Assembly: GCF_009932435.1 (NCBI RefSeq)
Contig: NZ_BJOU01000001.1
Location: 2,108,001-2,172,000 of the forward strand
Direction of reading: 5' to 3'
DNA: 64,000 nt
From: Gordonia crocea
GTDB lineage: Bacteria; Actinomycetota; Actinomycetes; Mycobacteriales; Mycobacteriaceae
Part shown: positions 17,062 through 24,609 of the stretch, piece after piece
Layout of the letters: each line of letters opens with the position of its first letter
How positions within the stretch are numbered: position 1 is the first letter of the stretch
Translations under genes and position numbers: made by a program
Notes under the pieces: generated by a model
Databases searched by the model: none
What the model saw: only the letters and a program-made list of their open reading frames with translations
What the model was told of the DNA's origin: nothing

Positions 17062-17895
17062 TCACAACTTGGGGACGACCGAGTACACCACGGTCTCCTT
17101 CGGCACGCCCTTCGCGCGGAAACGCTTGCGCCGCAACACGAACTGTGTCGGATCGACCTCGGCGACGACGGCATCGCTGACGAAGACCTCACCCGCTCCG
17201 GCCGCGGCGCCGACTCGGGCCGCGATGTTCACGTCGATGCCCAAGAAGTCTCCGTCGACGGCCCGGGGCATGCCCGTGTGCAGGCCGACGCGCAGTTGCG
17301 GGCGATAGCCGGCGACCTCGATCGCGTTAACCGCGGTGACCGCCTCGAAAGCCGCGAGGATGGCCTGGCCCGCGTCGGTGAAGGCCGCCATCGTGCCGTC
17401 GCCGAGGGTTTTCACCACCTGTCCCCCGCGTCGTCGCAAGACGGTGGCGGTCGCCTGGTCGACCGCCCGGATCAGCTCGAGGACGTGGTCGTCGCCGGCG
17501 CGCAGCGCCCACGTCGAGAAGGCGACGAGATCGGTGAACATGATGGTCGTCGCGACCGGCTCGTCGGGGATGCGGGCCACGCCCTTGCCGCCCCGGCGCC
17601 TGGTCAGCGTCTGCCACACCTCGACGCCGGCGAGTCCGAGCTCCCGCACCGCCGAGGGCTGCTCGCCGCGGGCCTGCGCGATCAGCCTGGCCAGGCGATC
17701 GCTGGACCGGTCCTCACCCACCACCGGCGACTCCGGGATGAGACTGCGTGCGGCCCGGGCCAACGACACGACGCCGTCGCTGGAGTCGGTGCGGGCCAGC
17801 AGTTCGGCGGCCCGCTTCGCGACCGAGGCGTCACCCTTGTCGGTCTTCCTCACCGCACGTTTGGCCGCCTTCTTCGGCGAGTCGGCCGGGCTCAT
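17062..17895 (-). CDS. Class III adenylate/guanylate cyclase
   Basis: A 277-residue cyclase with a ~110-residue N-terminal region and a C-terminal catalytic domain. Metal-binding Asp residues sit in FTDLVAFS (~117) and TLGDGT (~167), and the transition-state Asn/Arg pair in VNIAARVG (~222-228). Lys in VKTLGDG suggests ATP as substrate. The N-terminal region is basic and resembles the helical regulatory domain of other actinobacterial cyclases; it has no membrane segments. ATG 17895 overlaps the stop of the upstream zinc-ribbon gene by 4 bases. The product would be cAMP; guanylate activity cannot be excluded by eye. Confidence 0.9.
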   Translation of the reverse strand: MSPADSPKKAAKRAVRKTDKGDASVAKRAAELLARTDSSDGVVSLARAARSLIPESPVVGEDRSSDRLARLIAQARGEQPSAVRELGLAGVEVWQTLTRRRGGKGVARIPDEPVATTIMFTDLVAFSTWALRAGDDHVLELIRAVDQATATVLRRRGGQVVKTLGDGTMAAFTDAGQAILAAFEAVTAVNAIEVAGYRPQLRVGLHTGMPRAVDGDFLGIDVNIAARVGAAAGAGEVFVSDAVVAEVDPTQFVLRRKRFRAKGVPKETVVYSVVPKL

Positions 17896-18236
17896 CGGAC
17901 ACGTTCCGCGGCAACGGCGAGGTCCACGACGACGTCGGCGAGACCGGCCAGGGTGGCCGAATCCGCGTCCTCGGCCACCGCGGTGCGCAGATCCTCGGCC
18001 GCGCACCGCAGCTCGAAGAGCCGGTCGGCCAGGTCGCGGACCTCGTCGGGCCGCAAGATCACCGCGTCGTCGGGAATATTGGTGCCCGCGGTGAGCGTTC
18101 GTTGCTCATAGGCGCGCTGTCGGCACGATTGCCGGCAGTACTTCCGCCGTCGGCCGAGCGTTGAATCCTCGATTTCGCGCCCGCACCAGGCGCAGGCGAC
18201 CTGACGGTCGCGGCGGCGCTGGGTATCGGCGGTCAT
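17892..18236 (-). CDS. Small CxxC zinc-ribbon-like protein
   Basis: A 114-residue protein. Residues ~12-45 contain CAWCGREI and then KYCRQSCRQRAYEQR, a two-pair Cys arrangement seen in many small actinobacterial proteins predicted to bind zinc. The rest is an acidic helical tail. Its stop overlaps the cyclase start by 4 bases (ATGA), so the two are translationally coupled. It is divergent from rbpA (139 bp between starts). It may bind nucleic acid, but no function is established here. The start ATG 18236 has no good ribosome site. Confidence 0.75.
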   Translation of the reverse strand: MTADTQRRRDRQVACAWCGREIEDSTLGRRRKYCRQSCRQRAYEQRTLTAGTNIPDDAVILRPDEVRDLADRLFELRCAAEDLRTAVAEDADSATLAGLADVVVDLAVAAERVR

Positions 18237-18298
18237 GGAGGAAAACGCTACCCGATCGCCGTCGCAGCGGCGCTGCGGAGCGACACGCCGCATTCGCG

Positions 18299-18304
18299 TA
18301 GAAT
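18299..18304 (+). promoter_or_regulatory. Candidate -10 element of rbpA
   Basis: TAGAAT lies 71 bases upstream of the rbpA ATG in the 139-bp divergent region. A matching -35 element is not obvious. Assignment is by position only. Confidence 0.3.
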
Positions 18305-18375
18305 GGGAGGTCGCGCGGCACCCGGCTCGGATTCGGGGCGCCGTGTTCGGCCCAGACTGGAGAGGACACCACACC

Positions 18376-18711
18376 ATGGCAGATCGAGTGCTTCGCGGAA
18401 GCCGACTCGGCGCGGTCAGCTACGAAACCGATCGCGATCACGATCTGGCTCCCCGCCGAATCGTCCAGTACAAGACCGACAACGGCGAGGTGTTCGACGT
18501 CCCGTTCGCCGACGACGCGGAGATCCCCGCGAAGTGGCCGTGCAAGAACGGCATGGAGGGCACCATCGTCGAAGGCGAGGTCCCCGAGGAGAAGAAGGCG
18601 AAGCCGCCGCGCACCCACTGGGACATGCTGCTCGAGCGCCGCAGCGAGGAAGAGCTCGAGGTGCTGCTCAACGAGCGCCTCGACCTGCTGAAGAAGCGTC
18701 GCCGCGGATAG
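18376..18711 (+). CDS. rbpA: RNA polymerase-binding protein RbpA
   Basis: A 111-residue protein matching RbpA over its full length. It starts MADRVLRGSRLGAVSYETDR, contains the RbpA core domain (PRRIVQYKTDNGEVFDVPF) and the basic linker, and ends with the sigma-interacting helix (HWDMLLERRSEEELEVLL). In mycobacteria RbpA binds RNA polymerase and the group 1/2 sigma factors and stabilises open complexes. ATG 18376 follows GGAGAGGAC. It is flanked as in M. tuberculosis (Rv2050), with the ppm1 gene converging on it. A strong terminator hairpin follows. Confidence 0.97.
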   Translation: MADRVLRGSRLGAVSYETDRDHDLAPRRIVQYKTDNGEVFDVPFADDAEIPAKWPCKNGMEGTIVEGEVPEEKKAKPPRTHWDMLLERRSEEELEVLLNERLDLLKKRRRG

Positions 18712-18727
18712 TCCCGCGAACCTGATC

Positions 18728-18764
18728 GACTGAGCCCGGCCGCATCACGCGGCCGGGCTCAGTC
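18728..18764. terminator. Bidirectional terminator between rbpA and ppm1
   Basis: A perfect 16-bp stem (18728-18743 with 18749-18764) closes a 5-base loop and is followed by a short T-rich stretch on the plus strand. It lies 16 bp after the rbpA stop and 26 bp before the end of ppm1, so it can end both convergent transcripts. Confidence 0.9.
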
Positions 18765-18790
18765 GTTTATGTCGGTAGTAGGGCGGGTGC

Positions 18791-19549
18791 CTAGCCGTGC
18801 TTGCTGCGGCCGAACCGGCTGTCCATCCCCCATCGGGCGACCTGCAGGAAAGCCTCGGTGATGACCCCGCCGTCCATCTTGGATTCGCCGATGGCGCGCT
18901 CGGTGAACGTGATCGGCACCTCGGTGACGGTGAACCCGCCCTGCACCGCGCGCCAGGCCAGATCGATCTGGAAGCAGTAGCCGGCCGAGTCGATGGCGGC
19001 GAAGTCGAAGCTCTCCAACACCTCGCGGCGATACGCCCGGAATCCGGCGGTGATGTCGCGGATCGACGAGCCCAACGCCAGACGGGCGTAAGTGTTGGCC
19101 CCGCGGGAGAGGAACTCCCGGCGCTTGGGCCAGTTGACCGTGGACCCGCCCGTCACGTACCGCGACCCGATGGCCAGGTCGGCGCCCGCGTTCACCGCGT
19201 CGAGCAGCCGGTGCAGTTGCTCGGGGGCGTGCGAGCCGTCGGCATCCATCTCCACCAGGACCGCGTACTCGCGGGCGAGGCCCCAGGTGAATCCGGCGAG
19301 GTAGGCCTTGCCCAAGCCGTCCTTCTCCGTCCGGTGCAGCACGTGGATCCGGCCGGCCTCGTCCTCGGCGGCCAGCCGGTCGGCGATCTCACCGGTTCCG
19401 TCGGGGCTGGAGTCGTCGACGACGAGGACGTGCACCCCGGCCAAGGCCGACAGCAGCCGGTCGACGATGATCGGGAGGTTCTCACTCTCGTTGTACGTCG
19501 GGATGACCACCAGCACGTTCTCACCGGTCGGGCCGATCACGTTACTCAT
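18791..19549 (-). CDS. ppm1: Polyprenol monophosphomannose synthase
   Basis: A 252-residue GT2 glycosyltransferase of the dolichol-phosphate mannose synthase type. It transfers mannose from GDP-mannose to polyprenyl phosphate, the donor for lipomannan/lipoarabinomannan and protein mannosylation. Motifs: [13 protein letters not shown] at the N-terminus, [11 protein letters not shown] (~43-53), the metal-binding EMDADGSH (~99-106) and [17 protein letters not shown] 19549 has AAGGAGC upstream and overlaps the lnt stop by 8 bases. In M. tuberculosis this domain is fused to Lnt in one protein (Rv2051c); here, as in M. smegmatis, it is separate. There is no C-terminal membrane anchor. Confidence 0.95.
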   Translation of the reverse strand: MSNVIGPTGENVLVVIPTYNESENLPIIVDRLLSALAGVHVLVVDDSSPDGTGEIADRLAAEDEAGRIHVLHRTEKDGLGKAYLAGFTWGLAREYAVLVEMDADGSHAPEQLHRLLDAVNAGADLAIGSRYVTGGSTVNWPKRREFLSRGANTYARLALGSSIRDITAGFRAYRREVLESFDFAAIDSAGYCFQIDLAWRAVQGGFTVTEVPITFTERAIGESKMDGGVITEAFLQVARWGMDSRFGRSKHG

Positions 19550-21167
19550 CGAGCTCCTTTGCTTCGTCCGTTTGCCCGGCTGTGCCGCGCAACGGGTTCC
19601 GACTGAACTTAGTATGCGTGGCCAGGGCGAACAAAAACGCGGCGACCGCTGCAATACACAGGACGACGGTCGGGATCCCGCCCAGACGGGTGGCCACGGT
19701 GCGCTCGGTGCGCAGCGGCACCTTGTCCGCCAGCACCGCCGGGGTGAACACCTCGGTGCGCGCGGTGATCGTGCCGTCCGGGGCGATGATCGCGCTGACG
19801 CCCGAGGTGGCGGCGACCAAAACGGTCCGACCGTGCTCGACCGCCCGTACCTGCGACATCGCCAGTTGCTGGTAGGTCATCGCCGACCGCCCGAAGGTCG
19901 CATTGTTGGTCGGGACGATCAACACTTGGGCGCCCTGCTCGACCGAGGCGCGCGCCGCCCGGTCGAAGGCGATCTCCCAGCACGTCGCGACTCCTGCGAC
20001 CACTGGACCGGATTTTGCCGGGATGCGAACCACCGACGGGCCGCTCCCCGGCCGGAAATCCCCGGCCAGGTCGGCATAGGAGGAGAACAACCGGAAGAAG
20101 CCGCGCCACGGCAGGTACTCGCCGAACGGCTGGATGATGTGCTTGTCGTAGCGGTCGACGATCCCCTGCGTCGGATCCCACACCAGGACCGTGTTGCGCG
20201 GGGTCCCGTCCGGGCCGGCCACGATGGTGCCCAACACGATCGGCGCCTTGACCGCCTTGGCCGCGGCCTCGATCTCGGCCGCCGCATCGGGATTGTCCAG
20301 CGGTGAGATGTCGGACGCGTTCTCCGGCCACACCACGACGTCGGGCGCCGGCGTGCGGCCGCGCGCAATGTCCTGCGCCAGGTGCATGGTCTCGCGGACG
20401 TGGTAGTCGAGAACGGCTCGTCGCTGTGCGTTGAAGTCCAACCCGAGGCGCGGCACGTTCCCCTGCACCACGGCCACCCTCGTCGTCGTCGGGGACAGGA
20501 CGCGGTCCAGGCTGCCCGGCGTGACCAGGATGGCCAACAGGGGGGCCGACAGCGCCAGCAGGACCGTCACGACGGCGGTGACCACCCCGGCCGACACCGC
20601 GCGGTGTTCCTCGGTCGCCGGTCGCGGGCCCCGCCGCCAGGCCCGGAAGCCGAGTACGAACACCCACGCCACCGAGGCGCCGAAGAGCGCGACGCCGAAC
20701 GTGAGCCCGGTGGCGCCGACGAGCGATGCCAGCGGCAGCAGTGGCCCGTCGGCCTGACTGAACGCCGTTCTGCCCCACGGGAATCCACCGAAGGGGAAGG
20801 AGGATCGCAGGACCTCGACGAGGACCCAGGTCAGGGCGAACCAGAGCGGCGGCAGCGGCAGGCGCATGCTGACCGCCGCCATCGCGCCGAACAAGGCGGT
20901 GTACGCGGCCAAAGCGGCCGCCAGGGCCAACCACGGGAGCGGGCCGACGTACTCACCGATCCACGGCAGCAGCGGCACGTAGAACCCGGCCCCGAAGAGC
21001 AGTCCCGCCAGTGCGCCGTCGCGGACCCGGCAATCCCCGGTGCCGATGACGACGGCCAGTACGCCGAGCGAGACCACCGCGAGGAACCACAGGTTGCTCG
21101 GCGGGAAGGCGGCCCACATGGCCAGCCCGGCGGCCAGCGCGGCCGCGGGTCGGATCAGACGGGTCAT
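19542..21167 (-). CDS. lnt: Apolipoprotein N-acyltransferase
   Basis: A 541-residue enzyme that adds the third acyl chain to diacylglyceryl lipoproteins. The N-terminal ~215 residues form about six membrane helices, followed by a periplasmic nitrilase domain and a final membrane helix (~505-525). The catalytic triad is visible: Glu in VVWPENAS (~281), Lys in [13 protein letters not shown] (~338) and Cys in ATCWEIAF (~395). ATG 21167 overlaps the amidohydrolase stop by 4 bases. It is the gene upstream of ppm1 in a tightly coupled operon; in mycobacteria the Lnt part also aids membrane recruitment of Ppm1. Confidence 0.95.
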   Translation of the reverse strand: MTRLIRPAAALAAGLAMWAAFPPSNLWFLAVVSLGVLAVVIGTGDCRVRDGALAGLLFGAGFYVPLLPWIGEYVGPLPWLALAAALAAYTALFGAMAAVSMRLPLPPLWFALTWVLVEVLRSSFPFGGFPWGRTAFSQADGPLLPLASLVGATGLTFGVALFGASVAWVFVLGFRAWRRGPRPATEEHRAVSAGVVTAVVTVLLALSAPLLAILVTPGSLDRVLSPTTTRVAVVQGNVPRLGLDFNAQRRAVLDYHVRETMHLAQDIARGRTPAPDVVVWPENASDISPLDNPDAAAEIEAAAKAVKAPIVLGTIVAGPDGTPRNTVLVWDPTQGIVDRYDKHIIQPFGEYLPWRGFFRLFSSYADLAGDFRPGSGPSVVRIPAKSGPVVAGVATCWEIAFDRAARASVEQGAQVLIVPTNNATFGRSAMTYQQLAMSQVRAVEHGRTVLVAATSGVSAIIAPDGTITARTEVFTPAVLADKVPLRTERTVATRLGGIPTVVLCIAAVAAFLFALATHTKFSRNPLRGTAGQTDEAKELDE

Positions 21168-22810
21168 GCGGTCCCCGCCGCCGAACCCAGGGCACCGGAG
21201 TCGTAAAGGATGGTGTCCCGGTGGACCGTTCGCACGCAGGTCGGCGCAGCGGCGCCGGGCGACACGTCGGGCAGCGCCGGGACCCGGGAGCGGGGGTCGG
21301 TCGACCAGCGCTGGACCTTGTCGTCGGAACCGGCGACCACGAGACGGTCGACGTCGAACACCGCGTAGCTCGCCGGTGCACCGGGTACCAGCACCCCCGT
21401 GAGGCCGTCGTTGCGCCCGGCGGCCCGCCAGCCGCCGCGGGTGCAAGCTCCGTACGCGGCACGCGCCGACACCGCCGACGCGGACCGGTGATGCCCGACG
21501 GCCGCGCCGACGGTGGCCCACGGCGAGACCGGGGTCACCGGCGAATCCGACGAGAAGGCCAGCGCCACACCGGCTTTGGCAAGTGCCGCGAAGTCGTTGA
21601 GCGTCGAGTAGCGGGGGGTGCCGAGCCGCTGCTCGTACAGCTGACCGGGGCCGCCCCACCGGGCGTCGAAGGCCGGTTGCATCACGGCGATCACGCCGCA
21701 GCGGGCCAGCACCTCGCGCTGGGCGTCGGTGACCATCTCGGCGTGCTCGACGCGGTGGGCGCATGCCGCGACGGCCGGGGTGCCCACCTCGTCGGCCAGC
21801 CGCGCCAACGCGCCGGTGACCGTTGCCATCGCCGCGTCGCCGATGACGTGAAACCCACCCTGGCGGCGCAACTCGGTCAACGCCCGCAGGTGGGCGTAGA
21901 CGCGATCGGCGTCGAGGTAGGCGGTTCCGCGGGTGTCTGGGGCGTCGGTGTACGGCTGGTCCAGCCACGCGGTGTGCGACCCGAGCGACCCGTCGACGAA
22001 GACGTCGCCGGCCAATCCCCAGGCGCCCGTCGTCGCGAGCAAGTTGCGCGCGTGCTCGACGTCGGCGACCGCCTCCCCCCACAGCCCGACGACCTCGATG
22101 CCGGTGTCGGTCGCGAGCACTTCGCGGAAGTCGTCGAGGCCGCCGATCTCGGGCCCGCCGTTCTCGTGCACGGACACGACGCCGAGCTCGGCCATCGCAT
22201 CCAGTGCGCGGCGTCGCGCCTCGGTCCGGACCGACGGGGTCAGCGCTTGTCGCGCCGCTGCGCGGACCGCGTGGTGGGCCTCGGCGGTCACCGCGCCGTC
22301 CGCCGAGTGGCCGGCGAGGCCAGACAACCCGTCGACCCGGGCACGCAACGCTGTGGAGACGAGCGCGGAATGCTCGTCGACGCGGATCAGATAGGCCGGG
22401 CGCGGCCCGACCGCGTCGTCGATCTGCGCCGTCGTCGGTGGGAGGGCGTCCTGCGCGTCGGCGCCCGACCAGGCCGACTCGTCCCATCCGTGGGCCCAGA
22501 CGACCTCGTCGGCTGGGAGTTGCTGAGCATGGGTGCGCAGCCGTGCGAGGAAGTCGCTGCGGCTGCGCGCTTGCGACAGGTCCAGACCGGTGGTGGCCAG
22601 CCCGGTCGCGGTGAGATGCACGTGGGAGTCGACAAACCCGGGGCCGACGAAGCGGCCGTCGAGGTCGATGACCTCGGCATCGGGGTGCAGCCGCCGACCG
22701 ACGTCGTCGTAGCCGACCCACACGACCATGCCATCGGCGACGGCCATCGCCGTCGCGTCCGGGTTGGCGGGCGTGTGGATGGTGCCACCGCACAGCAGTT
22801 GCGTCGCCAT
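21164..22810 (-). CDS. Amidohydrolase family 3 protein (YtcJ-like)
   Basis: A 548-residue metal-dependent amidohydrolase. The N-terminal GGTIHTP strand and PGFVDSHVHL metal site (HxH, residues ~66-75), the HVIGDAAM histidine segment, HRVEHAEMV and the SSDSPVTPVSP Asp are those of the YtcJ/AdeC-like family. ATG 22810 is chosen because it gives the usual family start. It begins the coupled run amidohydrolase-lnt-ppm1 and probably corresponds to the conserved gene between ppm1 and fxsA in mycobacteria (Rv2052c, from memory). The natural substrate is unknown. Confidence 0.88.
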   Translation of the reverse strand: MATQLLCGGTIHTPANPDATAMAVADGMVVWVGYDDVGRRLHPDAEVIDLDGRFVGPGFVDSHVHLTATGLATTGLDLSQARSRSDFLARLRTHAQQLPADEVVWAHGWDESAWSGADAQDALPPTTAQIDDAVGPRPAYLIRVDEHSALVSTALRARVDGLSGLAGHSADGAVTAEAHHAVRAAARQALTPSVRTEARRRALDAMAELGVVSVHENGGPEIGGLDDFREVLATDTGIEVVGLWGEAVADVEHARNLLATTGAWGLAGDVFVDGSLGSHTAWLDQPYTDAPDTRGTAYLDADRVYAHLRALTELRRQGGFHVIGDAAMATVTGALARLADEVGTPAVAACAHRVEHAEMVTDAQREVLARCGVIAVMQPAFDARWGGPGQLYEQRLGTPRYSTLNDFAALAKAGVALAFSSDSPVTPVSPWATVGAAVGHHRSASAVSARAAYGACTRGGWRAAGRNDGLTGVLVPGAPASYAVFDVDRLVVAGSDDKVQRWSTDPRSRVPALPDVSPGAAAPTCVRTVHRDTILYDSGALGSAAGTA

Positions 22811-22841
22811 GGGTGCTATTTTGCCGTGCCGCCGCCCGGAG

Positions 22842-23384
22842 TCAGTGCGCGGGAGGCAATTGGCGCTGTTGCCCGGGCCGCGGCGTCGGGCCGTGGGCGT
22901 TCGCACCGCTGTTGACGACGCTGCCCGCGACCACGTCGCCGTCGATCACGTCACTGTCGATCACGTCGCCATCGATCACCTCGCCCCCGAGGAACACGGT
23001 GCGCGCACCGACCGCGGAGACGAGCCCGGCGAAACGGCGCGCGCCGAAGGCAGTGACCACCGGGCGTGCGGCGCGGCGGACCGGGCCGGCCATCAGCGCG
23101 ACCCCCAGGAGGCTGGTCACCAGGCCGGGCAGGATCACGAGCACCGAGGACATGCCCAACAGTGCGGTGTCGGGCAGCGGCTCGCTCGGGCGGATCTCGT
23201 TGCGCGCCGCCCGGCCCAGATCGGCGATGACGCGTCGCCCGCGCGAGGCGAGGAACACGTAGCCGGCGACCGCCGCGGCGAGGGTGATGAGAATGGCCCA
23301 GCCGGCGCCGAGCCAGGACGACAGGCCGATGAACGCGGCGAGTTCCACCACGATGTACAGCAGCAGGATCCAACGAATCCTCAT
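22842..23384 (-). CDS. fxsA: FxsA family membrane protein
   Basis: A 180-residue protein. Helices at about 5-22, 26-46 and 74-100, with the LSSWLGAGWAILITLAAAVAG segment, match FxsA (suppressor of F exclusion of phage T7 in E. coli). The ~80-residue C-terminal tail is unusual: it includes tandem pentapeptides of the VIDGD type (encoded by three 15-bp repeats) and a Pro/Gln-rich end. ATG 23384 has AAGGAC upstream. It precedes the amidohydrolase gene by 31 bp and probably belongs to the same transcript. Gene order matches Rv2053c in M. tuberculosis (from memory). Confidence 0.85.
   Translation of the reverse strand: MRIRWILLLYIVVELAAFIGLSSWLGAGWAILITLAAAVAGYVFLASRGRRVIADLGRAARNEIRPSEPLPDTALLGMSSVLVILPGLVTSLLGVALMAGPVRRAARPVVTAFGARRFAGLVSAVGARTVFLGGEVIDGDVIDSDVIDGDVVAGSVVNSGANAHGPTPRPGQQRQLPPAH
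22933..22985. repeat. 15-bp tandem repeats inside fxsA
   Basis: Three near-identical 15-bp units at 22933, 22948 and 22963, plus a partial fourth. They encode VIDGD/VIDSD pentapeptides in the FxsA tail. The 15-bp length keeps the reading frame, so unit number can change without breaking the gene. Confidence 0.8.
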
Positions 23385-23460
23385 GGGAATGTCCTTCCGT
23401 CTTTCCTGCTCAACGTCGGAGACTCCCATTTTGCTCCCGATGGGGCTAGGTTCGACAAAC

Positions 23461-24309
23461 GTGCCCCCCATCACAACCTTCAGCAACGACGGACTGACCT
23501 TCGACGTCGTCGACTCCGGCCCGGCCGACGGCGAACCGATCGTCCTCCTCCACGGTTTCCCGCAGCGCGCCTCGTCGTGGGACCGTGTGGCCCCACTCTT
23601 GCACGAACAGGGATATCGGACCGTCGCGCCCGACCAGCGCGGATACTCCCCGGGTGCCCGGCCGAAGGGCCGCAAAGCCTATTCGCTGACGCATCTGGCC
23701 GGTGATGCGAGCGCCCTGATCGATGTGATCGGAAAGCCGGCGCACATCGTCGGGCACGACTGGGGCGCCGCCGCGGCCTGGGCCACCGCCGCGGCGTATC
23801 CGGACAAGGTGACAAGTTTGACGGCGGTCTCGGTGGGCCACCCGATGGCCTTCGTCGGGTCGATGGGCACGAGCAACCAGCTGCTGCGGTCCTGGTACAT
23901 GGCGTTCTTCCAGCTACCCGGGGTCCCCGAGAAGATTCTGGCGTCGAAATCCGGCCCGGCCGGCAAGGCAATGGCCTCGATGGGAATGACGCCGGAGATG
24001 ATCGAGCGGTTCCGCCATGAGATCGTCGCCGCCGGTGCGCTACGCGGCGGCTTGGGCTGGTACCGCGCACTCCCCTTCTCGACGCCGAAAACCATGGTCG
24101 GGAAGGTTTCCGTGCCGACGACAATGGTCTGGAGCGACGACGACGCAGCGCTCGGCATCAAACAGGCCGCCGGATCGGCGAAGTATGTGGACGCGCCGTT
24201 CGACCTGGTCGTCGTCGAAGGCGCGTCGCACTGGATCCCCGACGAGCGTCCCGACGAGTTGGCCGCCGCCATCCTCGCCCGCGTGGCTTCCGCCTCCCCG
24301 ACCCCCTAA
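23461..24309 (+). CDS. Alpha/beta hydrolase, epoxide hydrolase/haloalkane dehalogenase-like
   Basis: A 282-residue hydrolase. The nucleophile is Asp rather than Ser, in VGHDWGAAAAW (~100), which is typical of epoxide hydrolases and dehalogenases. The acid lies in WSDDD (~226) and the His in EGASHWIPDE (~257). HGFPQRASSWD is the HGxP oxyanion motif. The start GTG 23461 fits relatives that begin with a PxITTF segment; ATG 23440 is an alternative. It is divergent from fxsA, with 76 bp between starts. Its stop is followed directly by the 21-bp repeat array. Substrate unknown. Confidence 0.88.
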   Translation: MPPITTFSNDGLTFDVVDSGPADGEPIVLLHGFPQRASSWDRVAPLLHEQGYRTVAPDQRGYSPGARPKGRKAYSLTHLAGDASALIDVIGKPAHIVGHDWGAAAAWATAAAYPDKVTSLTAVSVGHPMAFVGSMGTSNQLLRSWYMAFFQLPGVPEKILASKSGPAGKAMASMGMTPEMIERFRHEIVAAGALRGGLGWYRALPFSTPKTMVGKVSVPTTMVWSDDDAALGIKQAAGSAKYVDAPFDLVVVEGASHWIPDERPDELAAAILARVASASPTP

Positions 24310-24346
24310 CCGCCGACTGGGCCCTCATCCCCGCCGACTGGGCCCT
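24310..24346 (+). repeat. 21-bp repeat array A, left arm (2 units)
   Basis: Two copies of CCGCCGACTGGGCCCT at 24310 and 24331, exactly 21 bp apart, starting at the base after the hydrolase stop codon. The same unit recurs inverted at 24531-24609 and in direct orientation at 37961-38061. The 25 bases around the stop are nearly identical to those at 37957 onward. Confidence 0.9.
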
Positions 24347-24389
24347 GGCGTTGGCCGCGGTGGCATTCAGATCGTGGAATTACCGCCAC

Positions 24390-24525
24390 GCCCACCACAG
24401 AGTCATCGGCGTCGACGGGCACGCTCCGCGCCGGTGCTGGCGGCCACCAGGCCGGGTCAGGTGTGGATGTGGGACATCACCGACCTCAAAGGCCCCTACT
24501 AGGGCACCACATTCAAGACTTGCTG
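24390..24525 (+). pseudogene. Relic of an IS3-type transposase (integrase core fragment)
   Basis: One plus-strand frame from ~24429 reads APVLAATRPGQVWMWDITDL, the segment around the first catalytic Asp of the DDE (rve) domain in IS3-family OrfB transposases, where QVWxWDIT is typical. It runs into a TAG stop where the functional family has a coding residue, then a few more matching codons (GTTFKT) and a second stop. No other transposase domain and no terminal repeats remain. The fragment lies between inverted copies of the 21-bp repeat. Confidence 0.7.
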
Positions 24526-24530
24526 ATTCG

Positions 24531-24609
24531 AGGGCCCACTCGACGGGATCGAGGGCCCACTCGACGGGATCGAGGGCCCACTCGACGGAAAAGAGGGCCC
24601 AGTCGATCA
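24531..24609 (-). repeat. 21-bp repeat array A, right arm (4 units, inverted)
   Basis: Four units of AGGGCCCACTCGACGG type at 24531, 24552, 24573 and 24594, all exactly 21 bp apart. Relative to the left arm they are inverted. The last unit overlaps the cobN stop codon, so, read on the cobN strand, the array begins at the end of the gene. Confidence 0.9.

Noticed and set aside
19542..22793. A single 1083-codon open frame covering lnt and much of the amidohydrolase region
   Set aside because: The upstream two-fifths is an Arg-rich out-of-frame reading of the amidohydrolase gene; the Lnt protein starts at 21167.
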